Origin: Isoetes taiwanensis
Taxonomy: Eukaryota; Streptophyta; Lycopodiopsida; Isoetales; Isoetaceae
Assembly (NCBI GenBank): GCA_021234155.1
Contig: JAJEKV010000027.1
Span: 16,772,891 to 16,836,890, forward strand
Reading direction: 5' to 3'
DNA length: 64,000 nt
Of this stretch, positions 21,848-31,719 are shown one piece after another (within the stretch, counting starts at the first letter, position 1; every line of letters starts with the position of its first letter). The notes under the pieces were generated by a model that worked only from the letters and a program-made list of their open reading frames with translations, did not search any database and was not told the DNA's origin. The translations under genes were made by a program, and so were the position numbers.

Positions 21848-22207
21848 TCAAAAAGGTTCCTTCTTAATATACCGCGCTAGCCTCATATCTTTGGGCATAC
21901 AAGTTACTCTCTTAGCGTGCTGGGCACACGCAACAGAGTCTTCAAAGTAGTGTACGATGTGCTGCTCCGACGCCTCCTGCAATGCAAGCAGTATGTCGTC
22001 CGTGACCCGTTTGGACGGGTCGAACTCCTGCAAAACCTCCCTCGTCAGACGTGCAAAGGAAGCTCGGGGAATAAGGAAGCCATAGCTCTGCTGGAAGTGC
22101 TTGATTTCCTGGGCCGCCCTCACGAATTTTGAGTCCGCCGGTCTCTTCATTGGCCCGCTCCTACCGGGTGGCATAACCTTGCATGCGGTTTGTTTCGTCC
22201 GTGCCAT
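21848..22207 (-). CDS. Retrotransposon-encoded histone H3-like protein (G1, intact)
   Basis: This is a 119-residue protein with the architecture of core histone H3 (136 residues). The tail starts MARTKQTACK: positions 1-7 match H3, K4 and K9 are kept, and R8 is C. The rest of the tail is replaced and about 17 residues shorter, without an ARKS motif around K27. The fold (residues 31-119) aligns with H3 without gaps: EIKHFQQSYGFLIPR for helix N/1, FARLTREV, LLALQEASE, YFEDSVACAQHAKRVTCMPKD and a short basic end. Residues used in the H3-H3' four-helix bundle (C110, H113, D123 equivalents) and the KRVT of loop 2 are present. Loop 1 has ordinary H3 length, without the insertion typical of plant CENH3. 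Expected to enter nucleosomes or to mimic the H3 tail. It has its own TATA box about 100 bp upstream. Confidence 0.92.
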   Translation of the reverse strand: MARTKQTACKVMPPGRSGPMKRPADSKFVRAAQEIKHFQQSYGFLIPRASFARLTREVLQEFDPSKRVTDDILLALQEASEQHIVHYFEDSVACAQHAKRVTCMPKDMRLARYIKKEPF

Positions 22208-22307
22208 GCTTTTCTTTGACGAGTTTCGAGTTCTGGCGCCTGAAGATCGTCCTCTTGGGCGAGCTGTTCTCCGGGAAAGGTGGGGATAAAATGGAAACCC
22301 TAATTTT

Positions 22308-22317
22308 CTATTTATAG
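22308..22317 (-). promoter_or_regulatory. TATA box of the G1 histone-like gene
   Basis: The minus strand reads CTATAAATAG about 100 bp before the start codon at 22205-22207. A TTAGGGTTT telo-box-like motif follows it. Confidence 0.65.
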
Positions 22318-22427
22318 GGAGGTGGAATTTAGGGTTGGGACCTGCAATTCATATGGGGAAAAACAAACTAGGGCATTAGCGAAGGTACGAGGCGTTCATT
22401 TGGTTTCACCATATTCTAAAACACCCA

Positions 22428-22499
22428 CCACTCACACAGTGCGCCTGGGCCAGATTGGATTGCCAATCGAATGAGTCTGGGCGCACTCTGTGAGGGGTC
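22428..22499 (-). repeat. G1 leader hairpin 4
   Basis: The same outer arms, with inner stem ATTGGATTGCCAAT. It lies upstream of the histone-like gene's TATA box. Confidence 0.75.
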
Positions 22500-22640
22500 G
22501 ACTGTTTTTGAGGCTATCTTATAATTCACAGGGACTTTATTAGTGTTATAAAATACAAACAGGGCTAGAATGAAGGGAGTAAACTAATCTATACTATCAG
22601 TTTAATTACTTGTTCTTCTATTTAGGTCAACGTTGGTCAA

Positions 22641-22713
22641 CCACTCACACAGTGCGCCTGGTTCAGTTTGGATTGCGAACCGAATAAGCCTGGGCGCACT
22701 CTGTGAGGGGTGG
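22641..22713 (-). repeat. G1 leader hairpin 5
   Basis: The same outer arms with inner TTGGATTGCGAACC. It is nearest the primer-binding site and corresponds to the G3 hairpin at 5004-5076. Confidence 0.75.
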
Positions 22714-22913
22714 CCTGCTTGCTTGGCAATTTAGGTTGGGTGATGCTATACTTTCACTAGCAATCTAGCATGGAGCTATGTTCTAACCCAAAATTAAAAA
22801 ATTTTCCAATTTTTTTCGAAGCTCTTGCTTGGGTGGCTATACCCCAAGACTCGAATCTACTGTTAGTCCTAAGGGAAAAATGGCCAGTGCTCGATCTTGG
22901 ATGCCAAGATCAT

Positions 22914-22925
22914 GCTCTGATACCA
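22914..22925 (-). other. Primer-binding site of G1 (initiator tRNA-Met)
   Basis: The minus strand reads TGGTATCAGAGC, two bases inside the 5' LTR. Confidence 0.92.
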
Positions 22926-22926
22926 C

Positions 22927-24521
22927 TGTGACGTCCCCTACTCCTTATACGATGCCCGCATCGTATTCGAAGGAGGAGCATTCCCCCTGGCAGCTGCCTG
23001 ACAGGGGCCATCCACCCGACTCTACTCCCATGGGGCAGAGCCAGCAAGGGAAGAGTGGATGTGTCATTCACCCGTCTTCCATCGGGTCGACCTATCTGCG
23101 GAAGCGTGAATAAACAAACGTGAGCACAACTAACAATATACAATCACCATAGAGATAGCAACATCATAGAGATAACAATACCTTCATAGCAACAACAACA
23201 AGGGGAGTCCCTACCCAGGGCTCAGACTCAAGAGGGATGACTGACGGCTAGGTCTCCAGAGTTCATTGCAGACAGAATTCATGGCAATGGATTTGGCTGG
23301 CATAGAACATGGCTTAGGGTAGTCCACTCCATCCGCCCCTCCCGTGCACACTTTGCAGAGTAGGCTGAAAAGTGTTGGGACTTGACCGTAGCCTGCCGGG
23401 TGAATAGCCAACAGGGCTACTACTGCTGGGTTGCATCTCCCCAGCCCCGATGAGGCAGGAAGAGAGTTTCCTCTCCTCCAGAGGCATCCATGCTCATCGC
23501 AGGCGGCTAGAGGGCCACTGCCCTTATTCGACTTGAACTCACTGGAAGGTCATATTCACCACCCCACGAGTGTCGAGCTCATGCCTTGCCCACACGCAGT
23601 GACAAGCCATTAAGCCTAGCCCGCAGAGACCCCCGATAGGCTTTACTACCAGAGGGGTCAGTCCGCGATGAGACAAGTTCCTCCTTATCAACCGGCCTTG
23701 CCCCTTCACCCACAGCCAGGTGGGTTCCTGTGCACGGGCCGCAAATACTTGGGAACTAAGGTGCTATGCTAGGAGCATCTACTACACAGCCTTTAGGTCT
23801 CTACCCCCCTTCCCAATACAAGGAGGTCACAGAGTGGAATACATGCAATATCACAGAACAGAATTAGAGAATCACATCAATCTTATCTACTTAACATCCA
23901 ATGTTAGGTTCGTTCGTTAGAGTATCAGATCTAGGGATCTACAAGGCTTCTGGAGATGATCTAACATACTAAATCGGCATATTGCCACGCCCAAAGACGG
24001 TTTTGCACAACAGAACAACTAGATACCTGCTCCTTGGTTCGCTCCTGATCCTCGGAAGGCGTCCATACTCCTGATCTTGGCGAAGACGGCTGCTACTCAA
24101 CAACCTGTTGTGCAAATCCGGCTTTTCGGAGCCTGGCAATGCGATTTCGAGTCCTACCTTGGCCGAATGGGCCCAAGGGAACCCTAAATGCGAAAAAGGA
24201 AAGGAAGCTCTAGAGAACCCTAATTGGCAAAATGAAAGGAGAGCTAGGGTCTAGGGTTTTAGCCCTTATATAGACCCTATTTAGGTTAGGGCATCCATAT
24301 GGACAAATGGCTTTAAGCCATTTGGAAATGGATGAACAAGGAACCTTTTGTTGTGTATGTTTAATTACATACCCAACATCCAAAGTTGCCCCCTAGGTGC
24401 AACCTTTAGCTCCTAGGTGCAACGTTATCCCGCTCTCAGGTACATGTCAACTGTGACATGTACGTGTGACGTGGCAGTATAATATACGTATTCGGGGCGT
24501 ATATTATGCTGGAACATCACA
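22927..24521 (-). repeat. 5' LTR of G1
   Basis: Starts TGTGACGTCCCC and ends AACATCACA (one change from AACGTCACA). The TATA-like CTATATAA is at 24266-24273. The U3 start has two inverted repeats and CCACGTCA at 24467-24474. ATATG follows the LTR as the target duplication. Confidence 0.94.
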
Positions 24522-26410
24522 ATATGGGACCGTGGATTTCACTCCCAGTGCCCGGGCCAAGAAGGCCTTCTGTACCTGCCCTAGATCATTCCAAGTGGTG
24601 AGGGATATCACTGGCCCCCACACTTCTGCCCCATAGAGGAGGACCGGTTCAACCAAGGCCCTGAACAAGTGTGCCTGGTGACCCCATGCATACAGCTCTG
24701 CCTTGTGACTGTTGTTTTGCATTGCATACAGGGCTTTCCAGCCTGCAGTGACCCGTAACCTGATGGATGCATCCCAGTGTGTGGTAGTAGAAAACACTAC
24801 CTGCCCCTGGTAAGTGAATGAGGGAAGGCGTGGGTGCCGGGATGATGGGACCAACAGCACCCTTGTCTTGGCCAAGTTAACTCTCATGTCAGTGAATTGG
24901 CAGAAAGTGTCCAAAGCATCCAGGTGGCGTTGCATGTCCTCTGGGGTATATGCGAGCAGGTCAACATCATCAGCATATATGAGTTGCCGGATTATGTGGT
25001 GCATCAACTGAGCGCCTCCCCCCCGTGCTCAGCTAGCCATTCTTCTAGCTGGTCAATGTACAAGCCGAAGAGCGTCGGGGATAGAGGGCAGCCCTGGCGC
25101 ACCCCAATGCTACTAACAACGGGCTCCCCCGACAGTGTGAGACGACCGGAGCAAGCCTCGTATAGTCTGTATATAGCATTCTGCAAGTCGACGGGGGTCC
25201 CTAGCTGTCTCAATCTGTCCCACAACTTATCCCGAGGCACTGTGTCAAAAGCCTTTGCGAAATCCACAAAGCAACAGTACAGATTCTGGCGTCGATTCCG
25301 GCTATCCTCTATGAGTGTTCGCAGAGTGAAGATATGGTCAATAGTAGAATGCCGGGGGCGGAAGCCTGCCTGCGAGAGCCCGCGACTTCTCCATCCTCGC
25401 CCAAAGTGTCAATCGCCAAGAATCCCAAGCAACTTGGCAAAGACAGAACTGACCATAATGGTGCGATAGTTGGTCAAAACATGGGGGGTCCCCTGCTTTG
25501 TATATGGGCACAACTCTACTGGTAGTCCAGTGCGGGGGGAAGCCTTCTTGCAATGCCCTGTTGAAGAGTGCTGTGAGAACCGGCACCATTGGGGGCCCGG
25601 CCCACTTGAGAAGCTCTGCCTGCATACCATCCAAATCTGCTGCCTTCCCGTTAGCGAGGCGTTGCAGGCCCATTATGACATCCCCTTCAGTAATGACCCG
25701 CTTACTAGGCACATGCTGCGAGGTAATGCGGTGCCCGGCTTCCCATTGGGTCATACAGCTGCTGCAAGTATCTCACCCATTGTTCCGGGGTAATATTTCC
25801 TGTGGGCTGTGCAGGCTTACTCAAGACCTTTCTCCAGAAGGCCCTAGGGCGGCGGTCTAGAAGACCAAACATCAATTCTTGGTGCTCCAAAAGTACACCT
25901 GGCTTCTTGGTCTTGAGGAAGGAGCGGTATTGACGGACGGCCTGCGGGCGAATGGTGGGGTCTAGCGCTTGGCGGAGCCATCGTTTCAGCTCCCGACATT
26001 CGTCATCGAACCAGTGATTGCGGGGGAAGGTGGTTGCAGCCCCTATGGATCGTCGAGAGCGGCCTCTCCCAAAGCATCTGTCCCCTACCCTCAGAAGGAG
26101 CTGGTTCAGCTGGGCCGTCTGCTGTTGAAGTGTGGGGAGTTGCAGCACTCCCGGCAGCTCATGCTCAAGCATCCTCGCATAGACCGCCGCATGATCATAG
26201 TCCAGACGCAACCGTGGTACATGGGGTGTTGGGGCAATGGGTGCTCGGTTGGCCTGCCAATCTATCTGCAAGAACAGGGGCTGATGGTCGGAGTCTACTT
26301 CCTCGTCCCGGCCACCTGTCCCGACACTGAAGCGAGTGATCAAGTGTAGGCATTGCTCGTCTGCTAGCACGTAATCCACCACACTGGTGCCGCCCCCCTG
26401 GTTCTCCTGT
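24522..26410 (-). pseudogene. Endonuclease end and reverse transcriptase of the truncated LINE
   Basis: The minus strand starts in the C-terminal endonuclease (VDYVLAD then DSDHQPLFLQI, about 26382-26290). It runs through a linker to the reverse transcriptase: GKAADLDGMQAELL (about 25640), FAKAFDTVPRDKLW (25260), GVRQGCPLSPTLFGLYIDQL (25100) and the catalytic YADDVDLL (24975). Frames break near 25720, 25470 and 25010. It ends where G1 is inserted, 24522; the remainder is at 11301-12009. The 5' end of the element, including most of the endonuclease, is missing, as is usual for a truncated LINE copy. Confidence 0.85.
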
Positions 26411-26818
26411 GCTCGCCACTAAATTTAGGACACTGTGCATATGACAGAAAAGGAGGAGCTGCAATAAAATCGCGACATAGAAAAAGGAATTTTGTGGAAA
26501 AGGCAGGCTCAGATCCGGCAGCATAGGAGATAGAAATGGAGCTAGGGCTTAAGAAAAGGGGCAGAGCCCAAGGCTATGGCGGTAAACCCAGCCTAGGCAG
26601 GGCGCTACTCTGCATGACAGACCTGGCAAGAACCTTGCTTCCGAAAAAAACCTTGAGCAATAAGAACTGAAAAAAGAAGAGAAGGAAGAATGCCGTAGGT
26701 TTTTCACCATAGCCATGCTGCCTGATCTGCAGAAACATTTCCAAAACATCCAAAATCTTCAAAAACTGGTAAATGCAGCACCGCAGATGTCATAAATGCA
26801 GCAAGCTCAGACCTCCTA
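26411..26818. repeat. Tandem unit copy 2, second segment
   Basis: Matches about 7762-8170 of copy 1. It lies between the LINE's 5' end and G2. Confidence 0.75.
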
Positions 26819-28392
26819 TGTGACGTCCCCTACTCGTATACGGTGCACTCACCGTATACAAACAGGAGTTCTTCCCCCACACCAGCTCCATGCTGATACA
26901 GGGCCCTCCACATATCACTGCACCCGTAACGAGTCTCAGTGGGAAGAGTGAAGGTGTCATTCTACCCCGTCTCCCTCAGGGCCTACCTAGCTGCGGAAGC
27001 GTAAACATACATGTCAGTAGCACATACATCAACATCCTGTGACCATCTCGAAGGATGGTCCTCCTCATATCTGCATAGACAAAGATCAGCACATCACATA
27101 GGGGATCCTACCCAAGGCTCGGACTCAAAGGATGGCCCGGCGGCTTGGGTCTCGAGGAGTTCTTGACCGATGTAATTCATGGCAATGGATTTGGGCGGCA
27201 TAAGAACATGGCATAGGGTTGTCCACTCCATCCGCCCCTCCACATTGCACACTTTGCGAGTAGGCTGAAAAGTGTCGGGACTGGCCCCCAGCCCGCCCGG
27301 ATGCATAGCCCAGAAGGGGCTATTCACGGGTCTCATCCTCCCGGTTCGATGGGGCAGGTAGGGATCACTCCCTCCGAGAGATCTACATGCTAACTCAAGG
27401 TGACTAGAGGGCCCTTTGCCCGTGATTCGACCAACCCACGGAAAGTGTACACCACTTCACGGGTGTCGAGCCCATGCCTTACCCGCACTCAGTGGTAAGC
27501 CATCAGACCTAGTCACAATGATCCCCGGTAGGCTTTACACACCAGGGGGATCGTTCAAGAGTCAGGACATGAATCTCCTTCTTAGCCAGTCTGGCCCCTT
27601 CACCCACAACCAGGTGTGGCTCTTGTACCACCGAGGCGAATCTACGATTATTGCTAGAGAGGCTACTCTAGGAGCATCAACTACAAGCTTTAGGGCCTCT
27701 ACCCCCCTTCCCAATACAAGGAGTTCACAGAAATACATCATCCAAATATATCACAGAAGAGCTAAAGAACTAGACCCAATAGAGTTAGGTTCTTTAGTTA
27801 GTGTCCGAGATCTAAGATCTAGATATCTGCTATGGGCAATTTAATAGTCTAAACCTACTGATTCTATGACTAGAAGACGGTTTAAGCTATTAAATTGACC
27901 AAATACCTGATCCTTGAGTGGCTCCTCCTGACCTGAGTTCAACCATCCTGCTGAGCTGATCGAATTCAGGGAAACTGATGGCGCAATTAAGCAGGCGTCA
28001 CGGGGAGGCGGTTTTGGCTCACAGGGCAGCCAAAACTGAGCTCTAAAACCCTAAGGACGAAAACTAGCAAGCTAGGGTTTTCCTACCCTAAATAGACATG
28101 GGGGTTTAGGCTAGGGTTTCCAATTACCCAATTTGGCATGTGGGATAATTGGAAAGGCCCCACTTGCCTTTAGTGGCTAGGTGGCAAAATATGCCAACAT
28201 GGAAAGGTGTGCCCTCATTAATGTGCACATGTGCACATTAATAATAATATATGAACACTCCTAGTAAGTTGCCCCTAGGGCTACTTACTGGCTATCCGTT
28301 GGCGTTACCGTCAATCGGGGTGGCGTGTCTGCGGCGTGGCGTGGCGATTACAATGTACGTCCCGGGCGTATCTTTGTCTTTGGAACGTCACA
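26819..28392 (-). repeat. 3' LTR of G2
   Basis: Starts TGTGACGTCCCC and ends AACGTCACA; pairs with 37182-38750. The polypurine tract follows at 28393-28404. Confidence 0.93.
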
Positions 28393-28404
28393 TTCTCCCC
28401 ACCT
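28393..28404 (-). other. Polypurine tract of G2
   Basis: The minus strand reads AGGTGGGGAGAA beside the 3' LTR. As in G1, a perfect hairpin (28411-28428) and a second near-copy of the tract (about 28433-28444) follow. Confidence 0.8.
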
Positions 28405-28444
28405 TAAAATGATGCTGTCCGCAGCATCGTGGGTCTCCCCACCT

Positions 28445-29253
28445 TGGGATCTTCCTAACCTGCAACCTGCAATCAACGTGATACCTACAATATAATCTTT
28501 ATACATTTATCACGATTACTCTAAGGTAATTACTTTTAGAACATTATTACGTTATTATATTATGGAATACTTATCAATTCATAACACCATTAACAAGTTA
28601 TTCACTATGTTAAGTTAGACAAAATTTCAACATTTCATATCTATAATTATTGTCGGAGGTACTCTTCATTCCTTGCAACACATTCCAACAAAACTTGTGT
28701 TGCAAGTCTTGAAATCTTCGACCTCCTTGCCCTCCGGAGCTCTCTCGGCACCGCCCGGTCGACACTATGTTAGTACCGTTTTAATTATTTAATAAATTTT
28801 GGTTATATGGTGACCACCCCACCTATCTACATGAATGCATGGCTAATCTCCTATTAGGAAGAGGATGAATCTTCCATAATGGCCGTGGAGACAGCGCCTA
28901 TATGCCTATATGCCGCTCATGCCTACACCTCTAGTTGCCCAGCGTGGAGGATATCCTTCTCGCGTGGGGGGCGTGAAGGATGGATTCCTCCTATCAAAAC
29001 ATATATGGGGCTAAAGGTGCTTTCCCTATCAATGCATTCCTTAATGACCTCTTTTCTCTCGAGGTCGTCTACTTCCGTGGGACAGAAGTAGACTTTCTAA
29101 TCTACCTTCCACTCGCCCAAGCGGAAACGCGGTCATGCCTACATTGACATTACACCACGCCCTAGAGATCACCGTAGTGGTCTCATCATCGGTAACAACG
29201 CATGCGATCCATACCAATCATAGGTTGCATGCGTAGATTAATCTATACAAGAA
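28445..29253 (-). other. 3' untranslated region of G2
   Basis: Non-coding; keeps the GTCTACTTC/GAAGTAGAC hairpin of G1, here at 29067-29093. Confidence 0.65.
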
Positions 29254-31719
29254 TTAACCTACACAAATCGACATGCCTGAGCCGATTTCTTCGGAGATGA
29301 CCTTGCCGTCCCATTGCTCCATAAATTGTGGGTACTGCTTTACTAAATCTTTCTTAAGTACCCACGTGGCGTCTTCCACTGGTAAGTGTTTCCACTTGAC
29401 CAAATACTGGAGGAATTCCGACCTCCTTGTCTTCTTAAAAGCTTTATCAAGAATCATTTCTGGAATTATTTCCAGCTGCTCCTCCGTCATTTCCAACAAC
29501 GTTGGAGTGTCCAAGACTTCGTCTGGGTTTGGAGTATGCTTCTTCAACAAACTCACGTGGAAGACCTTATGAATCTTTAGGTGTGCTGGCAATTCCAACT
29601 TGTAGGATTGATTACCTACTCTCTTGATTATTCTGAAGGGTCCAGCCCACCTTGGAGCAAGCTTCTTGCAATTGCCAATCCTGAGCTTCGCCTGCTTCAC
29701 CTTTATCTTGAGCCATACATCATCTCCAACTTTGAACTCTCTGACTGTTCGATGCTTGTCGGCGATGCTCTTCTGACGACTTCTTGCTGCTAGCAGATAA
29801 CCTCGAACTTCTTCCACGAGCTGCTGCATATCGGCCAACATCTGCTGCGAAACTTCTACTTTTGACACGGGGTTGTGCCAAGTGTCTGGAGTTAGGCACT
29901 GATAGCCATAATTGATCATAAATGGCGACATCTGGGACGATTCCTGCTTGGTGCTATTGTATGCAAACTCCACCAAGTGAATGAATTCTTCCCACATACT
30001 TTGCTTATTCCAGACATAGTTTCGTAGCATGTCTTCTAAGATCCTGTTGGTCCGCTCCGTTTGGCCATCCGTCTGAGGATGATACGCCGTGCTCATGGAT
30101 AGCTTGGTCTGAATCGTCGCAAAGAGGTCTTGCCAAAAGGCACTCATGAACTTCGGATCTCTGTCGGAGATAATCTCCCTTGGCATGCCATGAAGCCTGA
30201 AGATCTCTTTGGTGAAGAGCTTTGCTGTATCCATAGCTGTATCTGTGGTCCTGCAAGGCACAAAATGTGCCATCTTCGACAACTTGGCGTACAACTGGTG
30301 TCTTCTCAACTTCTCTAGCACCTTTCTCAAGTGTTGCAGGTGCTCTTCAAGGGATCTGCTATACACCAAAATGTCATCAAAGAAAACAATCACAAAGGTG
30401 TCCAGGAACTCCCTGAAGATATCATTCATGAGCCTCATGAATGTTGCGGGGGCATTTGATAAGCCGAAAGGCATCACTGTGAACTCGTAATGCCCATACC
30501 GCGTCCTGAAGGCGGTCTTGTGGATATCCTCCTCCTTTATCCTTATCTGATGATAACCTGACCTTAAGTCAATTTTGGAGAAGATCTTTGCTCCTTGAAG
30601 CTGATCCATCAAGTCATCTGATCTTGGAAGCGCATACTTGTTCTTAATGGTGTGCTTATTCAACTGTCTATAGTCTATGCACATCCTCAAAGATCCATCC
30701 TTCTTCTTGACAAAAAGAATGGGCGCTCCGAACGGCGAGACACTAGGTCTAATGAAACCTAGGTCGAGCAGCTCCTGCAACTGCTTCTTTAGCTCCGACA
30801 ACTCCTGCGTTGTCATTCTATATGGAGCCTTGCTTGTCGGTTTTGTTCCCGGTTCGAGTGCTATCTCGCACTCGACTCCCCTATAAGGAGGGAGCTGCTT
30901 GATCTCATCTGGAAAGAGATCGTGGAACTCCGTGATCAACTTAGCTATTTGCCTCGGCAACTTGCTGAGCATCTTGTCTTCTTTGCTTCCTTCCAATTCC
31001 GGCTCGCTAATCTCAAGCTTGAAGATGTATGCTACCTGCTCACTCTTGATGCACTTGAACAGCCGTTTAGAAGACATACACTGCATGATGGGAACAACTT
31101 CTTTACCTGTTATCTCAATGATCTTGCCGTCGGGTGTTGGGAAGGTCACCTTCCGCTTTCCACAATCAATAATGGCCCCTGCTGGTCCAAGGTACTCCAT
31201 ACCTATTATCAAGTCGTACTTGCCAATGCCCATTACTTCTGCCCCCATCTGGATCTTAATCCCCGGCAAGTCGATGTCAAAGTTGATTCTTTTACCTGCC
31301 GTCTGCCTTACTGCTCCACTTGCTAAGACAACGGGCCTTGGCTTTGACTTTAATGGTTTCAACTTCAACATTTGAACCATTCTTGGAGATGCAAAGTTAT
31401 GGCTACTTCCTGAATCTATCAGGACTATAAATGACTTGGCCTTGGCCTTTCCCACTGTGGAAATTACTTTATACTGGCTCTCTGCTTGCTCTGTATCTAT
31501 TGCGGCAAAGATATGACACTCACCCTGAATGTAGTCGCGGGCCTCCTCGCCGTCGTCGTCAGTCAAAGTGTCCCAATCTCCCAACTCTGCTAGCGCTGCA
31601 CTCATGACATATGGGCAGTTCGCTGTTCTATGGCCTGGCTGGAAACACCTGAAGCAAAGCTGCTTTTCTATGCACTCCTGTCTCTTCTCCTTGGGCATGG
31701 CCTGCAGAAAGGCTCGCAC
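29254..31719 (-). CDS. pol: Pol polyprotein of G2 with in-frame internal deletion
   Basis: An 821-residue open frame, collinear with the 1232-residue G1 pol except for a central loss. Present: CCHC zinc knuckle, protease (DSGSS), reverse transcriptase through FFDDILVYS, then a jump at about 30275 into the integrase ([11 protein letters not shown]), SDRDPKF, the E in [11 protein letters not shown], and the chromodomain ([14 protein letters not shown]). Missing: the end of reverse transcriptase, all RNase H, the integrase HHCC region and the first catalytic D. The join falls on KLSK, a tetrapeptide present at both breakpoints in G1, so a microhomology deletion of roughly 1.2 kb is likely. The frame stays open but the protein cannot be autonomous. 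Confidence 0.92.
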   Translation of the reverse strand: MRAFLQAMPKEKRQECIEKQLCFRCFQPGHRTANCPYVMSAALAELGDWDTLTDDDGEEARDYIQGECHIFAAIDTEQAESQYKVISTVGKAKAKSFIVLIDSGSSHNFASPRMVQMLKLKPLKSKPRPVVLASGAVRQTAGKRINFDIDLPGIKIQMGAEVMGIGKYDLIIGMEYLGPAGAIIDCGKRKVTFPTPDGKIIEITGKEVVPIMQCMSSKRLFKCIKSEQVAYIFKLEISEPELEGSKEDKMLSKLPRQIAKLITEFHDLFPDEIKQLPPYRGVECEIALEPGTKPTSKAPYRMTTQELSELKKQLQELLDLGFIRPSVSPFGAPILFVKKKDGSLRMCIDYRQLNKHTIKNKYALPRSDDLMDQLQGAKIFSKIDLRSGYHQIRIKEEDIHKTAFRTRYGHYEFTVMPFGLSNAPATFMRLMNDIFREFLDTFVIVFFDDILVYSRSLEEHLQHLRKVLEKLRRHQLYAKLSKMAHFVPCRTTDTAMDTAKLFTKEIFRLHGMPREIISDRDPKFMSAFWQDLFATIQTKLSMSTAYHPQTDGQTERTNRILEDMLRNYVWNKQSMWEEFIHLVEFAYNSTKQESSQMSPFMINYGYQCLTPDTWHNPVSKVEVSQQMLADMQQLVEEVRGYLLAARSRQKSIADKHRTVREFKVGDDVWLKIKVKQAKLRIGNCKKLAPRWAGPFRIIKRVGNQSYKLELPAHLKIHKVFHVSLLKKHTPNPDEVLDTPTLLEMTEEQLEIIPEMILDKAFKKTRRSEFLQYLVKWKHLPVEDATWVLKKDLVKQYPQFMEQWDGKVISEEIGSGMSICVG

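Larger units (their letters stand above)
12010..24521 (-). mobile_element. Complete Ty3/gypsy chromovirus G1 with two accessory genes
   Basis: The element has LTRs at 12010-13600 (3') and 22927-24521 (5'), a tRNA-iMet primer-binding site and a polypurine tract. Both flanks show the 5-bp duplication ATATG (12005-12009 and 24522-24526). On the minus strand the order is: 5' LTR, two hairpins, histone H3-like gene, three hairpins, glutamate-rich gene, gag, pol with chromodomain, 3' LTR. It inserted into the LINE's reverse transcriptase gene. Pol and both accessory genes are open; gag has frame breaks. Confidence 0.95.
11105..26410 (-). mobile_element. 5'-truncated non-LTR retrotransposon (LINE), interrupted by G1
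   Basis: The minus strand begins inside the endonuclease domain (26410), continues through reverse transcriptase to 24522, is interrupted by G1 and resumes at 12009. It ends with a C-terminal coding part and a microsatellite-like tail at 11105-11125. Comparing with copy 1 of the tandem unit (around 7760), the LINE sits between TTTACAG and CTCGC with no target duplication longer than about 1 bp. The clade is uncertain; the sequence does not look like the L1-type LINE at 52418-60234. Confidence 0.82.

Noticed and set aside
21848-22207. Centromeric CENH3 as the identity of the histone-like protein
   Set aside because: Loop 1 has the ordinary H3 length with no insertion, and the tail does not resemble a CENH3 tail beyond the first residues. 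A distant origin from CENH3 is not excluded.
24504-25007. Reverse transcriptase frame ending at 24504
   Set aside because: The last six codons run into the G1 LTR; the LINE part ends at 24522.
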